Positions 1 to 8,238 of a stretch of 35,407 bases of DNA are shown here, piece by piece. The notes beneath the pieces were generated by a model. That model had not been told where the DNA came from. It saw nothing but the letters and a program-made list of their open reading frames with translations, and did no database searches. Position 1 is the stretch's first letter. The number at the start of each line of letters is the position of its first letter. A program made the translations under genes and the position numbers. The DNA lies in contig JAHBXK010000033.1 in assembly GCA_019636535.1 (NCBI GenBank), forward strand, positions 1-35,407, read 5' to 3'. This DNA comes from Phycisphaeraceae bacterium (lineage in GTDB: Bacteria > Planctomycetota > Phycisphaerae > Phycisphaerales > UBA1924).

Positions 1-43
1 CCCCCCCCCCTCCCCCCTTGGAATGGGCGGGAACGGGGTCGGG

Positions 44-64
44 CATTTCAGAACGTTTGAAATG
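44..64 (-). terminator. Hairpin after the first prepilin-type gene
   Basis: A perfect 7-bp inverted repeat (CATTTCA / TGAAATG) with a 7-base spacer lies just past the stop codon of the minus-strand prepilin-type gene. The stem could extend through a G-T and an A-T pair. There is no U tract on the minus-strand side, so it is not a classical intrinsic terminator. It may be a 3'-end stabilising hairpin. Positions 1-43 hold only C- and G-rich sequence, including a run of ten C at the window edge. Confidence 0.3.
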
Positions 65-69
65 AACGA

Positions 70-1170
70 TTAGATGCCGCGGCCGGGGATCTCGTTGCTG
101 CGGACGTCGACGCCGCGGAGTCCAGCGCGCGTGAAGCGGTAGAAGCCGACGACGCCCTCCCCTGTCCAAGTGCCGAAGCGGTTGGGGGCTTCCCAGCGCG
201 AGGGGGTGTAGGTGATGAACGAAGGCTGGGCGGCGAGGGGGTTTCGCGGCTTGAAGCCCTGATTCGTTTCGGAAGTTTTGAACTCCTGCACCGAGCCGTC
301 GAAGAAGAGCAGGGGTTGCTTGGATTCGCGGTACATGAAGAACAACTGTCGTCGCGGGGTAGAGTGGCGGTCGTGCGAGTCGTACATGACGATCTTCATG
401 GAGGGGTAGGAGACGTCGTTCCACTTTCGATCGCCATAGAACTGGCCGAGCGTGGTGGTGGGGGGGTTCCAGAGATTGTGTGGGAGGCCGTCCTGGGAAA
501 CGGCCTGCACGATGGTTCCGCCCGCGCCCCCGGCGGCGAGTCGGAAGTTCTGATCGGGTGACCAGGCGGCGGGGACGAACTGGTACGAGGAGGAGTAAGG
601 CCAGCGCTGAACGGTGTTGCCGGTGCCGGCGGGCCGCTCTGCGGTGCTGAGGGCCTCGAAGTCTGCGCGTGCCTGAGCCGCGTGCTTGCCTCGGACGGTT
701 CGCTGCCAGAGTTGGCGGGATCGGTCTTCCGGGCAGACGACCATGGGGTTGGGGAGGTTCTGGGAGAGGTAGTCGTTGAGGACGAGGTGGGTGTAGAGGA
801 CGTTGGGGATCCAGCCGGCGATGCGGGTCATGTCGATTCGAGTGGCGCGACGGCGGATGATGTCGATGGCCTGATCCGCGGCGGCCTGGGTGTGCGAAGC
901 GGCGGCGGGGGTCCAGGATGCGTAGGCGACGTTGGCCCGCCAAGTGAAGGACGGGATGCGCTCGCGCTCGTCGATGGAGTAGTTGCCGATGGCCTTGGCG
1001 AATTGGTTGAGGTTGGATGTGCAGACGGCCTTGCGTGCGGTGCGCCGGGCGTCGTCGAGCACGGGGAGGAGGATGCTGACGAGCAGGGCGATGATGGCGA
1101 TGACGACGAGGAGTTCGATGAGCGAAAAACCGCGATTGGACATGGTCGTTCGTCGGTTGAATTGTCGCAT
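70..1170 (-). CDS. Prepilin-type N-terminal cleavage/methylation protein (paralog A)
   Basis: A 366-residue protein with a type IV prepilin/pseudopilin N-terminus. A short basic leader is followed by [19 protein letters not shown], where cleavage would fall after the Gly and the Glu is at mature position 5, then by a hydrophobic helix. The rest is a predicted extracytoplasmic domain with a late LFFDGSV segment resembling the DG motif of planctomycete H-X9-DG proteins, although the spacing from the nearest His is longer. The start at 1170 is preceded by AGGAG about ten bases upstream; an in-frame ATG at 1143 would give a leader closer to the usual length. It is clearly homologous to the next gene on the same strand, which ends 130 bases upstream. 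The family is typically processed by a PilD-like peptidase and placed in a type II secretion/type IV pilus-like assembly; the specific role is unknown. Confidence 0.88.
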   Translation of the reverse strand: MRQFNRRTTMSNRGFSLIELLVVIAIIALLVSILLPVLDDARRTARKAVCTSNLNQFAKAIGNYSIDERERIPSFTWRANVAYASWTPAAASHTQAAADQAIDIIRRRATRIDMTRIAGWIPNVLYTHLVLNDYLSQNLPNPMVVCPEDRSRQLWQRTVRGKHAAQARADFEALSTAERPAGTGNTVQRWPYSSSYQFVPAAWSPDQNFRLAAGGAGGTIVQAVSQDGLPHNLWNPPTTTLGQFYGDRKWNDVSYPSMKIVMYDSHDRHSTPRRQLFFMYRESKQPLLFFDGSVQEFKTSETNQGFKPRNPLAAQPSFITYTPSRWEAPNRFGTWTGEGVVGFYRFTRAGLRGVDVRSNEIPGRGI

Positions 1171-1215
1171 GATCGCGTCTCTCCTAGGTGATTCTTCGTT
1201 GCAGTACCGGCGATG

Positions 1216-1244
1216 AACCTACAGGATGAAGATCCGAACGGATC
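1216..1244 (-). promoter_or_regulatory. TGTAGGTT element and 14-bp palindrome upstream of paralog A
   Basis: Reading the minus strand, TGTAGGTT (1216-1223) lies about 45 bases before the start at 1170. The same octamer occurs at 2463-2470 upstream of the paralog, where it overlaps a plausible -10 box. Next to it at 1231-1244 is a palindrome, GATCCG-AA-CGGATC, with perfect 6-bp arms. No good -35 box is seen here. It could be an operator, a diverged copy of the paralog's promoter, or a hairpin at the end of the upstream transcript. Confidence 0.3.
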
Positions 1245-1300
1245 GCTTGGCTGCGTCAGTTCACGGCGTCATGGCTGCGTGAGAGAAGAGCAGGTCGGAC

Positions 1301-2395
1301 TCAGGGCGTGCGGCCGGGGACTTCATTGCCGCCGAAGTCGACGCCGCGTAGTCCGGCGCGTGTCCAGCGGTAGTAGCCGACGACGGGGTCGGCGGTGAAG
1401 GTGCCCAGACGATTTGGCGGCTCCCAAGTCTGCGGCTGGTAGGTGATGAAGGAGGGTTGTGGGTTGAGGGGATCGCGCGGGCGGAAGCCGCGGTTGCCGT
1501 CGCCGGTCTTGAGGTCGCGGACGGATCCGTCGAAGAAGAGCATCTGGTTTCGCGCTTCGGCGTACATGAAGAACAACTGCCGGCGCTTGGTGGAGTGTCG
1601 GTCGTGGGAGTCGTAGGCCATGACCTTGCGGGAGGGATGCTCAACGTGGGAGAGCATGCGGTTGCCGTAGAACTTGCCGGTGTAGGCGGTGGGAATGTTG
1701 AAGAAGCCGTGGCCGAGGCCGTTCTGATCGACGGTGTTGACGATGCCGGCGACGCCTGCGAGGCGGAAGTTCTGATCGGGCGCCCACGCGGCGGGGACGA
1801 ACTGATAGGAAGAGGAGTACGGCCAGCGCTGCACGTCGTTGCCGGTGCCGGGGGGTCGGTCGGCGGTGCTGATCGCAAGAAAGGCCTGCGCGGCCTGTGC
1901 GGGGTTCTTGCCGCGGACGGCTTCCTGCCAGAGGAGGCGCTTGCGGTCGTTGGGGCAGGCCATGGCGGGTTCGGGGAGGCGCTGGGCGAGGTAGTCGTTG
2001 AGGACGAGGTGGGTGTAGAGGACGTTGGGGATCCAGTTGGCGGGCGGCGTCAGATCGGTGCGGCCAGCGCGTCGGCGGAGGATGTCGATGGCCTGCGCGG
2101 CTGAGGCTTGTGTGTGTCCGGCGACGGGGGTGAAGGTTCCCGGGCCGTAGTTGAAGTTGGCTTCCCATGTGAATGATGGGATGCGGTCACGCTCGTCGGT
2201 CGAGTAGTTGAGCGCTGCGATGACGAGTTGCTTCTGGTTTGATGCGCAGTAGACCTTGCGGCCGGTTTCGCGTGCGCTGCTCAGCGCGGGCAGAAGAATG
2301 GACACGAGCAGCGCGATGATCGCGATGACCACGAGCAACTCGATGAGTGTGAATGCGCGAACGATTGCGGCGGGCCGCGGTGTGTGACCGTCCAT
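1301..2395 (-). CDS. Prepilin-type N-terminal cleavage/methylation protein (paralog B)
   Basis: A 364-residue pseudopilin-like protein. The ATG at 2395 is chosen because GGGAGG lies 7 bases upstream and because the prepilin motif [19 protein letters not shown] follows about 13 residues later. The frame stays open further upstream, but that part overlaps the divergent lipoprotein gene and looks non-coding. The large C-terminal domain is strongly similar to paralog A along its length, sharing blocks such as [39 protein letters not shown] and RAGLRGVD. This indicates a tandem duplication. Paralog B is upstream of A in the transcript direction, so the two may be co-transcribed, although A has its own possible control element. 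The family implies a membrane or envelope-surface role; the substrate or partner is unknown. Confidence 0.88.
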   Translation of the reverse strand: MDGHTPRPAAIVRAFTLIELLVVIAIIALLVSILLPALSSARETGRKVYCASNQKQLVIAALNYSTDERDRIPSFTWEANFNYGPGTFTPVAGHTQASAAQAIDILRRRAGRTDLTPPANWIPNVLYTHLVLNDYLAQRLPEPAMACPNDRKRLLWQEAVRGKNPAQAAQAFLAISTADRPPGTGNDVQRWPYSSSYQFVPAAWAPDQNFRLAGVAGIVNTVDQNGLGHGFFNIPTAYTGKFYGNRMLSHVEHPSRKVMAYDSHDRHSTKRRQLFFMYAEARNQMLFFDGSVRDLKTGDGNRGFRPRDPLNPQPSFITYQPQTWEPPNRLGTFTADPVVGYYRWTRAGLRGVDFGGNEVPGRTP

Positions 2396-2462
2396 GATGT
2401 GACCTCCCACGAGTGGTCGAACGCCCGAAGAACGAGCGGGAAAGCGCTGCCAGATAGAGAGT

Positions 2463-2491
2463 AACCTACACGAAATCGTGCGGATTGTCCA
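2463..2491 (-). promoter_or_regulatory. Candidate sigma-70 promoter for the prepilin pair
   Basis: On the minus strand, TGGACA (2486-2491, five of six matches to the -35 consensus) is separated by 17 bp from TAGGTT (2463-2468). The latter lies about 67 bases before the paralog B start. It sits in the 205-bp divergent gap shared with the parvulin-like lipoprotein gene. The spacing is ideal, but the -10 match is only moderate. Confidence 0.4.
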
Positions 2492-2600
2492 CTGAAACCC
2501 CTGATCGCACGGCTGGATTGCCGTGGAAAGTGTGGGGGGCAGGACGGACAATCCTCGTACGGACCATCGCCCGACCTCCTCCGAACACTTGAGAACAGCC

Positions 2601-3791
2601 ATGCCAGAACCTCGTGAACGGTCCCTGAGCCGCCGATCGATCGCTGGAAGCGGAAGCGCAAAGGGCGGAATCGAGCCCCATGGCCGTCGATCCGTCGTCG
2701 GTGGGGTTGCGGTACTGCTGTTGTGGTCGGCGGTTGTCGGGTCTGGGTGCGGGGAATCGAGGGAGGTCGGGCGGCTTGGCCCAGTGGCCTCAGAGCAACC
2801 GCTGCTTGCACAAGAACCGTCGGCGACACCCTCACAAAGTACTACCGTTGCATCGCCAGCCGGAACGTCTCCGTCATCCGGTCGACCGATCGCGCTGATC
2901 GACAACGGGCCGATGGATGCGAGGGCGTATCACGCGATGCTTGCGGAGGCGGCCGGCGCGGTGGTGCTGGAGGAGATGGTGCTGGACCATGAACTTGGTC
3001 AGGCGCTGCGCGAGGCGGGGTTGTCGGTGAGTCGAGGGATGATCGAGCAGGAGCGCCGGCAGATGGCCGAAGCGCTTTCCGGCGTGACGGGTGTGCCGCG
3101 GAGCGAGATGGATGGGGTGATCGAGCGTGTGCGCGCCTCTCGCGGGCTTGGCCCCGTGCGGTTCGAGCGGCTGCTGGAGCGCAACGCGGGGCTGCGTGCG
3201 CTGGCGCGGTCGACGGACGGTCGGTTGATTTCGGAAGTGACGGGGGAGCAACTGGAGCAGGCGTACGCGATTCGGTACGGGGAGCGCGTGCGTGCGCGGC
3301 TGATCCTGGTGAGGACCGAGGCGGATGCGGCGCGGGCGCTTCAGCGGGTGCGGCCGGCGGTTGCGACGGTGGCGCCGGAGCCGTTCGCGGACGTCGCGAT
3401 GGACGTGTCGATCGATCCGACTGCCTCACGCGGCGGCTTGCTGGACCCGGTGTCGCCGCAGGACCCTTCGTATCCGGTGTCGTTTCGGCGCGCGATCGCT
3501 GAGTTGGACATCGGGCAGGTGTCGACGCCGTTCACGGTGTCGTGGCCGGGCGGTGCGGGTCGAGCGCCGCAGCAGGGGCTGGCGATCGTGCAGGTGGTTG
3601 AGCGGATCGGGAGCGCGGGGAGCCCCGGGCTCTCGGGCGTGCGGGCCGACCTGGAGCGAGAGATCAGGCTGGTTCGGGAGCGTGCGGCGATGGACAGGAT
3701 CGCGCGCGAGTTGACGACACAGGGGCTCCGCCGTACGACGGTGTTCGACGATGCGCTGGAGTGGAGCCGGTCGACGCGTCTGGCGGAGTGA
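2601..3791 (+). CDS. PpiC/SurA-like parvulin-type lipoprotein
   Basis: A 396-residue exported protein if started at the ATG at 2601; an in-frame GTG at 2523 would add 26 residues. After a long basic N-region comes a hydrophobic segment, [19 protein letters not shown], with a weak lipobox and a candidate lipidated Cys at about residue 50. A Ser/Thr/Pro-rich linker follows, then a SurA-like helical part (about 100-215) with MIEQERRQ and FERLLERN. The last part (about 235-335) matches the parvulin domain: [13 protein letters not shown], then [18 protein letters not shown], then [17 protein letters not shown]. The expected role is peptidyl-prolyl isomerase or chaperone for envelope proteins. Given its place divergent to two pseudopilins it might serve them, but that is inference. 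Isomerase activity cannot be judged from sequence. Confidence 0.75.
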   Translation: MPEPRERSLSRRSIAGSGSAKGGIEPHGRRSVVGGVAVLLLWSAVVGSGCGESREVGRLGPVASEQPLLAQEPSATPSQSTTVASPAGTSPSSGRPIALIDNGPMDARAYHAMLAEAAGAVVLEEMVLDHELGQALREAGLSVSRGMIEQERRQMAEALSGVTGVPRSEMDGVIERVRASRGLGPVRFERLLERNAGLRALARSTDGRLISEVTGEQLEQAYAIRYGERVRARLILVRTEADAARALQRVRPAVATVAPEPFADVAMDVSIDPTASRGGLLDPVSPQDPSYPVSFRRAIAELDIGQVSTPFTVSWPGGAGRAPQQGLAIVQVVERIGSAGSPGLSGVRADLEREIRLVRERAAMDRIARELTTQGLRRTTVFDDALEWSRSTRLAE

Positions 3792-3824
3792 GGCTCGGGC
3801 AGCGTGTCGAGTCGGAGCGTGCCG

Positions 3825-4352
3825 TCAGTCGAGTTCTCGATCGCTTGCGCCGCCGCCGCCGTCTGCGGGCTCGCCGCGGAACTTGCGGAGTTGGTCGAGC
3901 GTCTTCTCGTGCTCGCGCTTGAGCGCGCGGAAGCGGAGGAGCGAGCGGACCCTGGTCACGAGTTCGAGTTTATTGACGGGCTTGGTGAGGAAGTCGTCCG
4001 CGCCGCACTCGACCGCTCGCTCGACGTCGCCGACTTCGTTGAGCGCGGTGACCATGACGATGGGGATGTCGCGCGTGCCCGGGCTGCCCTTGAGTTTCTG
4101 GCAGACCTGGAAGCCGCTCATTCGCGGCATCATGACGTCGAGGAGGATGATGTCGGGCTGGGCGCGCTCGACCTGCTCGATGGCTTCGGTGCCGTCGAAG
4201 GCGGTGCGGATGGGGCAGTCGAGTTCCTCCAAATAGGCTTGGAGGAGTTCGACGTTCTGAGCGTTGTCGTCGACGATGAGGATGGAACCGATGGCGGGCG
4301 CGGCGTCTAAAGCGTTGTCTGGGATCGACTTGGGATCGAGTTGCGTGCCCAC
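3825..4352 (-). CDS. Stand-alone PleD-like response regulator receiver protein
   Basis: A 175-residue single receiver domain. The acidic pair is D28-D29 (ILIVDDN), the phospho-acceptor is D72 (ILLDVMMPRMSGF), the switch Thr is T102 (MVTAL) and the conserved Lys is K124 (FLTKPV). The sequence resembles the first receiver domain of PleD-type proteins, including the stretch through VTRVRSLLRFRALK. The tail (about 140-175) is a short charged helix rich in Glu, Lys and Arg, with no GGDEF, DNA-binding or other output domain. The start is GTG at 4352 with AGGAG about 6 bases upstream. No histidine kinase lies nearby, so this is an orphan that probably acts by protein-protein contact. The call as a receiver is certain; the output is unknown. 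Confidence 0.9.
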   Translation of the reverse strand: MGTQLDPKSIPDNALDAAPAIGSILIVDDNAQNVELLQAYLEELDCPIRTAFDGTEAIEQVERAQPDIILLDVMMPRMSGFQVCQKLKGSPGTRDIPIVMVTALNEVGDVERAVECGADDFLTKPVNKLELVTRVRSLLRFRALKREHEKTLDQLRKFRGEPADGGGGASDRELD

Positions 4353-4621
4353 CGCGTTCTCCTGAACCTCGCGAGCGCGTGAAAGGTCTGCGCTGCGGAG
4401 CCGACCAAGGTCTATTGTAGCGTATCAGGGTTTGAGCGGTGCGCACGGAAGTGGCCGCCCGCGGGTGCTTGATCCACGGCTTGATCGATCCCCGACCACG
4501 AGCACGAGCACGGATGTGTTAGGAGACACGTTGCCGAGCGTTGCGGTGTTCCGTGCGCTCCGGGGACGTGTGTGCGAGAAGGGCCGGCGGTCGGCGCCTC
4601 GCACGAACACGAGGACGTGAC

Positions 4622-5119
4622 ATGTCGTTGAGCCGAGTTGTCAAGGCGCCGTGGACGGACAAGTTTCAACAGCCGACGGTTGCGCAGTTGCGCGAGGCGA
4701 TGCCGCGGGAAGTCGCGGCGATGTTCGACGTGGTGCGAGAGCGGCTGATGGGTGTGGGGGACCTGGAAGAGCGTGTGGCGTGGCAGGGGGTGCCGTGGCG
4801 GTGGACGCTGATCTATGCGCCGCATCGGCACGGCGCACGCGGGGCGCTCTCGGCGAGTGTGCGGGCGTGGGCGTACCTGATTCCCGACCCGAACAATCTT
4901 CAGTTGTGCGTGACGCTGACGACGGAGCAGATCCAGGCGATGGAGGTGCGCCGGTTGAAGAAGTGGGTTCGGGACGGGATCGCGTTTGCGAGGGCTGTGG
5001 GCGGGGTCTGCTGGCCGACGTACACGCTTGGGGCGGGCGTGCACGTGGAAGATCTTCTGGAACTTCTGGATCGCAAGGCGCGGGCGTGCGCGGAAGAGCC
5101 GCAGGCGATTTCGGCGTGA
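4622..5119 (+). CDS. Conserved hypothetical protein, possibly DUF3788-like
   Basis: A 165-residue soluble protein with no signal peptide or membrane segment. The ATG at 4622 is chosen because GAGG lies 7 bases upstream and the protein reads well from MSLSRVVKAPWTDKFQQPT. It contains WQGVPWRWTLIYAP, WAYLIPDPNNLQLCVTL, RRLKKWVRDGIAFA and GGVCWPTYTL. These resemble the layout of DUF3788-type proteins, which have an N-terminal P-T-x-x-Q-L-R motif, a central Trp-rich strand and a C-terminal helical end. I cannot confirm the family without a profile search. It is divergent from the receiver gene across a 269-bp gap and no function can be assigned. Confidence 0.65.
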   Translation: MSLSRVVKAPWTDKFQQPTVAQLREAMPREVAAMFDVVRERLMGVGDLEERVAWQGVPWRWTLIYAPHRHGARGALSASVRAWAYLIPDPNNLQLCVTLTTEQIQAMEVRRLKKWVRDGIAFARAVGGVCWPTYTLGAGVHVEDLLELLDRKARACAEEPQAISA

Positions 5120-5162
5120 GTTTGGGGGCTCTTGCCGCGTGGTGCGGGCGCGATCGGGAGGG

Positions 5163-5193
5163 TTGGAGCGTGGGCGGGCGGGCGGTCGATAAT
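5163..5193 (+). promoter_or_regulatory. Candidate promoter upstream of the carboxypeptidase gene
   Basis: TTGGAG (5163-5168) and GATAAT (5188-5193, five of six matches to the -10 consensus) are separated by 19 bp. They lie in the 206-bp gap before the PBP4-type gene, about 130 bases before its start. The -10 box is good; the -35 box is weak and the spacer is long. Confidence 0.3.
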
Positions 5194-5325
5194 CACGCCT
5201 CAGCGGTTCACCCGACAAGGCGGACGTGATGGCGGCCCGACGCGGGGCCGATTCATACATGCCGTCATGCCCTAGCGTCCGTGCCGGCTTGCCGGGGGCG
5301 AATCCGCATCGATCGGAGGGTGCTG

Positions 5326-6933
5326 ATGATCGGAACGGTTCGTCGAGAGCGGGTGAACGGAATGCGTGCGACACGCAGCGCCGGTGCGTTGTTGGGCGTG
5401 GCGTGCGCAGTGCTGATGGCGGTGTGCCTGGCGCCCGTGAGCGCGGCGGGCGCATCGCCCGAGCAGTTGCGTCGGCAGGTGGTCGATGCGATCGCCGCGG
5501 CGCGGATGGGGAACGCGGCGATCGCGGTGTCGGTGCGGGACTGCCGGACTGGACGCGAGGTGCTGTCGATCCAGCCGGACGACCCCGCGCGGCGGTCGTT
5601 GATTCCGGCGTCGAATCTGAAGTTGATCTCGTCGGGGTTTGCGCTGATCACGCTGGGCAGGGACTACGAGTTTCAGACGCACGTCCTGCTGCAGGGGAAT
5701 CGGCTGGTGATCCGCGGGTCGGGCGATCCGGCGGTGGGGGATCCGTCGCTGCTGGAATCGCTGGGCATGACGGCGGAGTCGTTTGTCGCGACGATCGTGA
5801 ACGCGGTGGTCTCGGCCGGGGCGACGCGGATCGACGAGATCGTGCTGGACGATCGGGTGTTCGATCGGATACTGGTGCACCCGGATTGGCCGGTGGAGCA
5901 GTTGAACCGCGCGTATGCGGCGCCGGTGAGCGGGCTGAACTTTCACTCGAACGTGCTGAACGTGCACGCGTCGCCCGGACGACGCGCGGGCGACCAGCCG
6001 GTGGTTCGGACAGATCCTTCAGCGCCGTGGATCGAGGTTGATCGGTCTCGTGCGCGGACGGTTTCGGAGGGGAACACGCAGATCTGGGTTGAGCACGGGT
6101 CGTCACCGACGCGGTTCAACCTGCACGGCTCTGTTCGGACGGCGATCCGACCTGTGCAGGTGACGCTGAAGGACCCGGCGATGATGTTCGGCCGGTTGCT
6201 GGGAGATGCGCTGCTGGCTCGCGGGGTGGGCGCACGGCCGGGGGCGGACGGGAAGCCGACGGCGGCGGTTGTGCGGTATGCCGAGACGATGGAGAATCTG
6301 TCGGTGGGCGCTGGGGGCGAGCGGCTGGTGACGGTGATCAAGACGCCGATCGGCGTGGTGATGTCGAAGTGCAACGTGGAGTCTGACAATCTCTACGCCG
6401 AGAGCCTGCTGAAGGCGGCGGCGAACCGCGTGACGGGCCAGCCCGGCACATGGGCGAACGGGTCGGCGGCGGTGCGGATGCTGGTGCGTGATCGGCTGGG
6501 CTCAGACGCGGCGACGGAACTGACGCTGGCGGACGGGAGCGGGTTGAGCCGGGCGAATCGAGTGACAGGGCAACTGATGACGTCGTGGCTTGCGTCGCTG
6601 GCGAACGACTCGACGGTCGGCCAGGCGTTTGTTGAGTCGCTGCCGATGGCGGGTCGTGAAGGAACGGTTCGCACGCGGTTTCGCAAGAGCCGGTTGGAAG
6701 GAGAGGTTCGGGCCAAGAGCGGGTACATCCGCGAGGTTCGGACGCTTTCGGGGTATGTGTCGTCGCGGACTGGGACGGAGCGGCTGGCGTTCAGCGTGCT
6801 GATCAACCAAGTGCCTTCGGGCGCGGACCAGCGCGCGAAGGAACTGCACGAGAAGATCGTGGAGATCGTGGACACGTGGTTTGCGCCGCAGTGGCGGAAC
6901 GGGCCGGAGGTTGTGGACCAGTTCGGGGGTTGA
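5326..6933 (+). CDS. dacB: D-alanyl-D-alanine carboxypeptidase/endopeptidase, PBP4 (S13) family
   Basis: A 535-residue exported serine peptidase of family S13. The ATG at 5326 is preceded by GGAGGG five bases upstream; an upstream in-frame GTG at 5281 has no such site. The N-terminus has basic residues and a hydrophobic stretch ending APVSAAGAS, a signal peptide. All three penicillin-binding motifs are present: SxxK as SNLK at 96-99, SxN as SDN at 353-355 and KTG as KSG at 464-466. The inserted region between the first two motifs is typical of PBP4. It would cleave the terminal D-Ala and cross-links of peptidoglycan in the periplasm. This gene is a direct sign that the organism makes, or at least handles, peptidoglycan. 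It stands alone as a transcription unit. Confidence 0.94.
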   Translation: MIGTVRRERVNGMRATRSAGALLGVACAVLMAVCLAPVSAAGASPEQLRRQVVDAIAAARMGNAAIAVSVRDCRTGREVLSIQPDDPARRSLIPASNLKLISSGFALITLGRDYEFQTHVLLQGNRLVIRGSGDPAVGDPSLLESLGMTAESFVATIVNAVVSAGATRIDEIVLDDRVFDRILVHPDWPVEQLNRAYAAPVSGLNFHSNVLNVHASPGRRAGDQPVVRTDPSAPWIEVDRSRARTVSEGNTQIWVEHGSSPTRFNLHGSVRTAIRPVQVTLKDPAMMFGRLLGDALLARGVGARPGADGKPTAAVVRYAETMENLSVGAGGERLVTVIKTPIGVVMSKCNVESDNLYAESLLKAAANRVTGQPGTWANGSAAVRMLVRDRLGSDAATELTLADGSGLSRANRVTGQLMTSWLASLANDSTVGQAFVESLPMAGREGTVRTRFRKSRLEGEVRAKSGYIREVRTLSGYVSSRTGTERLAFSVLINQVPSGADQRAKELHEKIVEIVDTWFAPQWRNGPEVVDQFGG

Positions 6934-6966
6934 TGCCGGCGCGTTGGGGCGCGGGTGGACGCGGGT

Positions 6967-8133
6967 TCAGAGTTTGAGGAGCGTTGCGCCAGCGCGGGCG
7001 GGCTTTAGGCCGCCGGGCTGGAGGAGTTGCGCATCCGCCGAGACGATGGCGGCGGAGCCAGCGCGGGGCGGATCGAGCGTGCCGAACGATTGGACCGCGC
7101 GGAAGTTTCCGGCGTCGTCGAGCGTGCTGATGATGAGGTCGGGGGACTTGGGGTTGGATCGGCGCGATTGTGCGCGCGGTGCGGACCGGCCGGAGTTTGC
7201 GGGGAGGCGGGCGCCGCCGGCGATGGACTTGATGAGGCGTGTCTGTCGGACGAGCGGGATGTCGCGGGTTCGGGCTTCGAGGTGCGGCCCACCGTCGAGG
7301 GGGTCGATGTGATCGCGGTACTGAAACCCGAGGCGTTCGAGGAGTTTGCGAGCGGGTTCGGTGTCGGGGCCGACGGACCCCGCGCTGGCGGCGACTTCGG
7401 GGTCCATGATGGAGAGATCGATGAGGCCGGGGGGCATGAGGCCTTCGACGAACTCCTTGCTGCTCTGGCTGAAGCGGTAGACCTCTGGGAACGAGCGAGG
7501 GACGAAGTGGCGGGTGAACTTCTCGAAGAAGGGGTTGTAGCCGTTGCGGTCGATGGGGCCGAGCATCTCGGCGACGACGGAGTCGGCGAAGCGCTCGCGG
7601 TAGAGGCCGATGAAGTGGAATCGGACGAACGAGAGGAAGCGACCGAGTCGCTGGGGGTGGCCGCGGAAGGCGTGGTTGAGGATGAGGCCGCCGAGTTCGG
7701 TAGGGCCGGACTCGTCGCGCTCGAGGCGGGCCATCTGGTGGGTCCAACTGATCTTGAGCGAGGTGCTCTGACGGGTCATCGTGGAGAGCGCGAGGTAGAG
7801 GCGCGGATGGCCGCGACCGCCCATGCGTGCGATGATCTGGCTGGTGCCGATGACGCCGCCGGTGTGGAGGTCTTCGAGGACGAAGAGGAAGAGATCGGAG
7901 CGGCCCGTGACGCTGCGGATGCCGGAGCCGGAGGAGAGGCGTGGTTCCTTGGCACTGGCTGGGGCGGCAGAGCGGGAGGGCTTGCCGGCGAGGGATCGGA
8001 AACTGCGGATGCTCTGGTCGATCTTGGCCTGGATGATCTCACGGTCGGGGGGGAGGTTGATGAAGTAGGTCTGACGCGCCAGGGCGTGGAGGTCGTCGAG
8101 GTCTTTCGGGAGGGCGTGGCGGATGAGGAACAT
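6967..8133 (-). CDS. astA: Arginine N-succinyltransferase
   Basis: A 388-residue GNAT-fold enzyme of the AstA family. It transfers succinyl from succinyl-CoA to arginine or ornithine, the first step of the AST catabolic pathway. Family blocks are clear: FVLEDLHTGGVIGTSQI, SGPTELGGLILNHAFRGHPQ, DSVVAEMLGPIDRNGYNPFF, DTEPARKLLERLGF and IDPLDGGPHLEA. The ATG at 8133 begins the family's usual MxIRxA start; the frame stays open upstream but reads as non-coding Arg- and His-rich sequence. A Ser/Ala/Lys-rich insertion of about 30 residues (about 48-78) splits the N-terminal region and is not typical. None of astB, astC, astD or astE is nearby, so pathway membership is uncertain. It is divergent from rpe across 105 bp. 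Confidence 0.9.
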   Translation of the reverse strand: MFLIRHALPKDLDDLHALARQTYFINLPPDREIIQAKIDQSIRSFRSLAGKPSRSAAPASAKEPRLSSGSGIRSVTGRSDLFLFVLEDLHTGGVIGTSQIIARMGGRGHPRLYLALSTMTRQSTSLKISWTHQMARLERDESGPTELGGLILNHAFRGHPQRLGRFLSFVRFHFIGLYRERFADSVVAEMLGPIDRNGYNPFFEKFTRHFVPRSFPEVYRFSQSSKEFVEGLMPPGLIDLSIMDPEVAASAGSVGPDTEPARKLLERLGFQYRDHIDPLDGGPHLEARTRDIPLVRQTRLIKSIAGGARLPANSGRSAPRAQSRRSNPKSPDLIISTLDDAGNFRAVQSFGTLDPPRAGSAAIVSADAQLLQPGGLKPARAGATLLKL

Positions 8134-8238
8134 CTGGGGCGGTCCGGTTGGCGAGGGGTGGGAGAGGGGGGAAGGTAGTCGGTGCGCGGGGGGTGCGAGT
8201 CGCGTGTGGCGCAGAGAGCGAATTGATACAGTGCGGGT

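Noticed and set aside
1..17. C-rich run at the window edge
   Set aside because: A simple homopolymer-like tract with no partner; could be ordinary intergenic sequence or a sequencing-prone tract.
1457..2104. Long plus-strand frame of 215 codons antisense to pseudopilin paralog B
   Set aside because: Its peptide is Gly/Val/Glu-rich low-complexity sequence with no motif, expected from the third-position GC bias of the minus-strand gene.
7027..8178. 383-codon plus-strand frame opposite astA
   Set aside because: Gly/Glu/Val-rich shadow with no motif, whereas the minus-strand frame matches AstA throughout.
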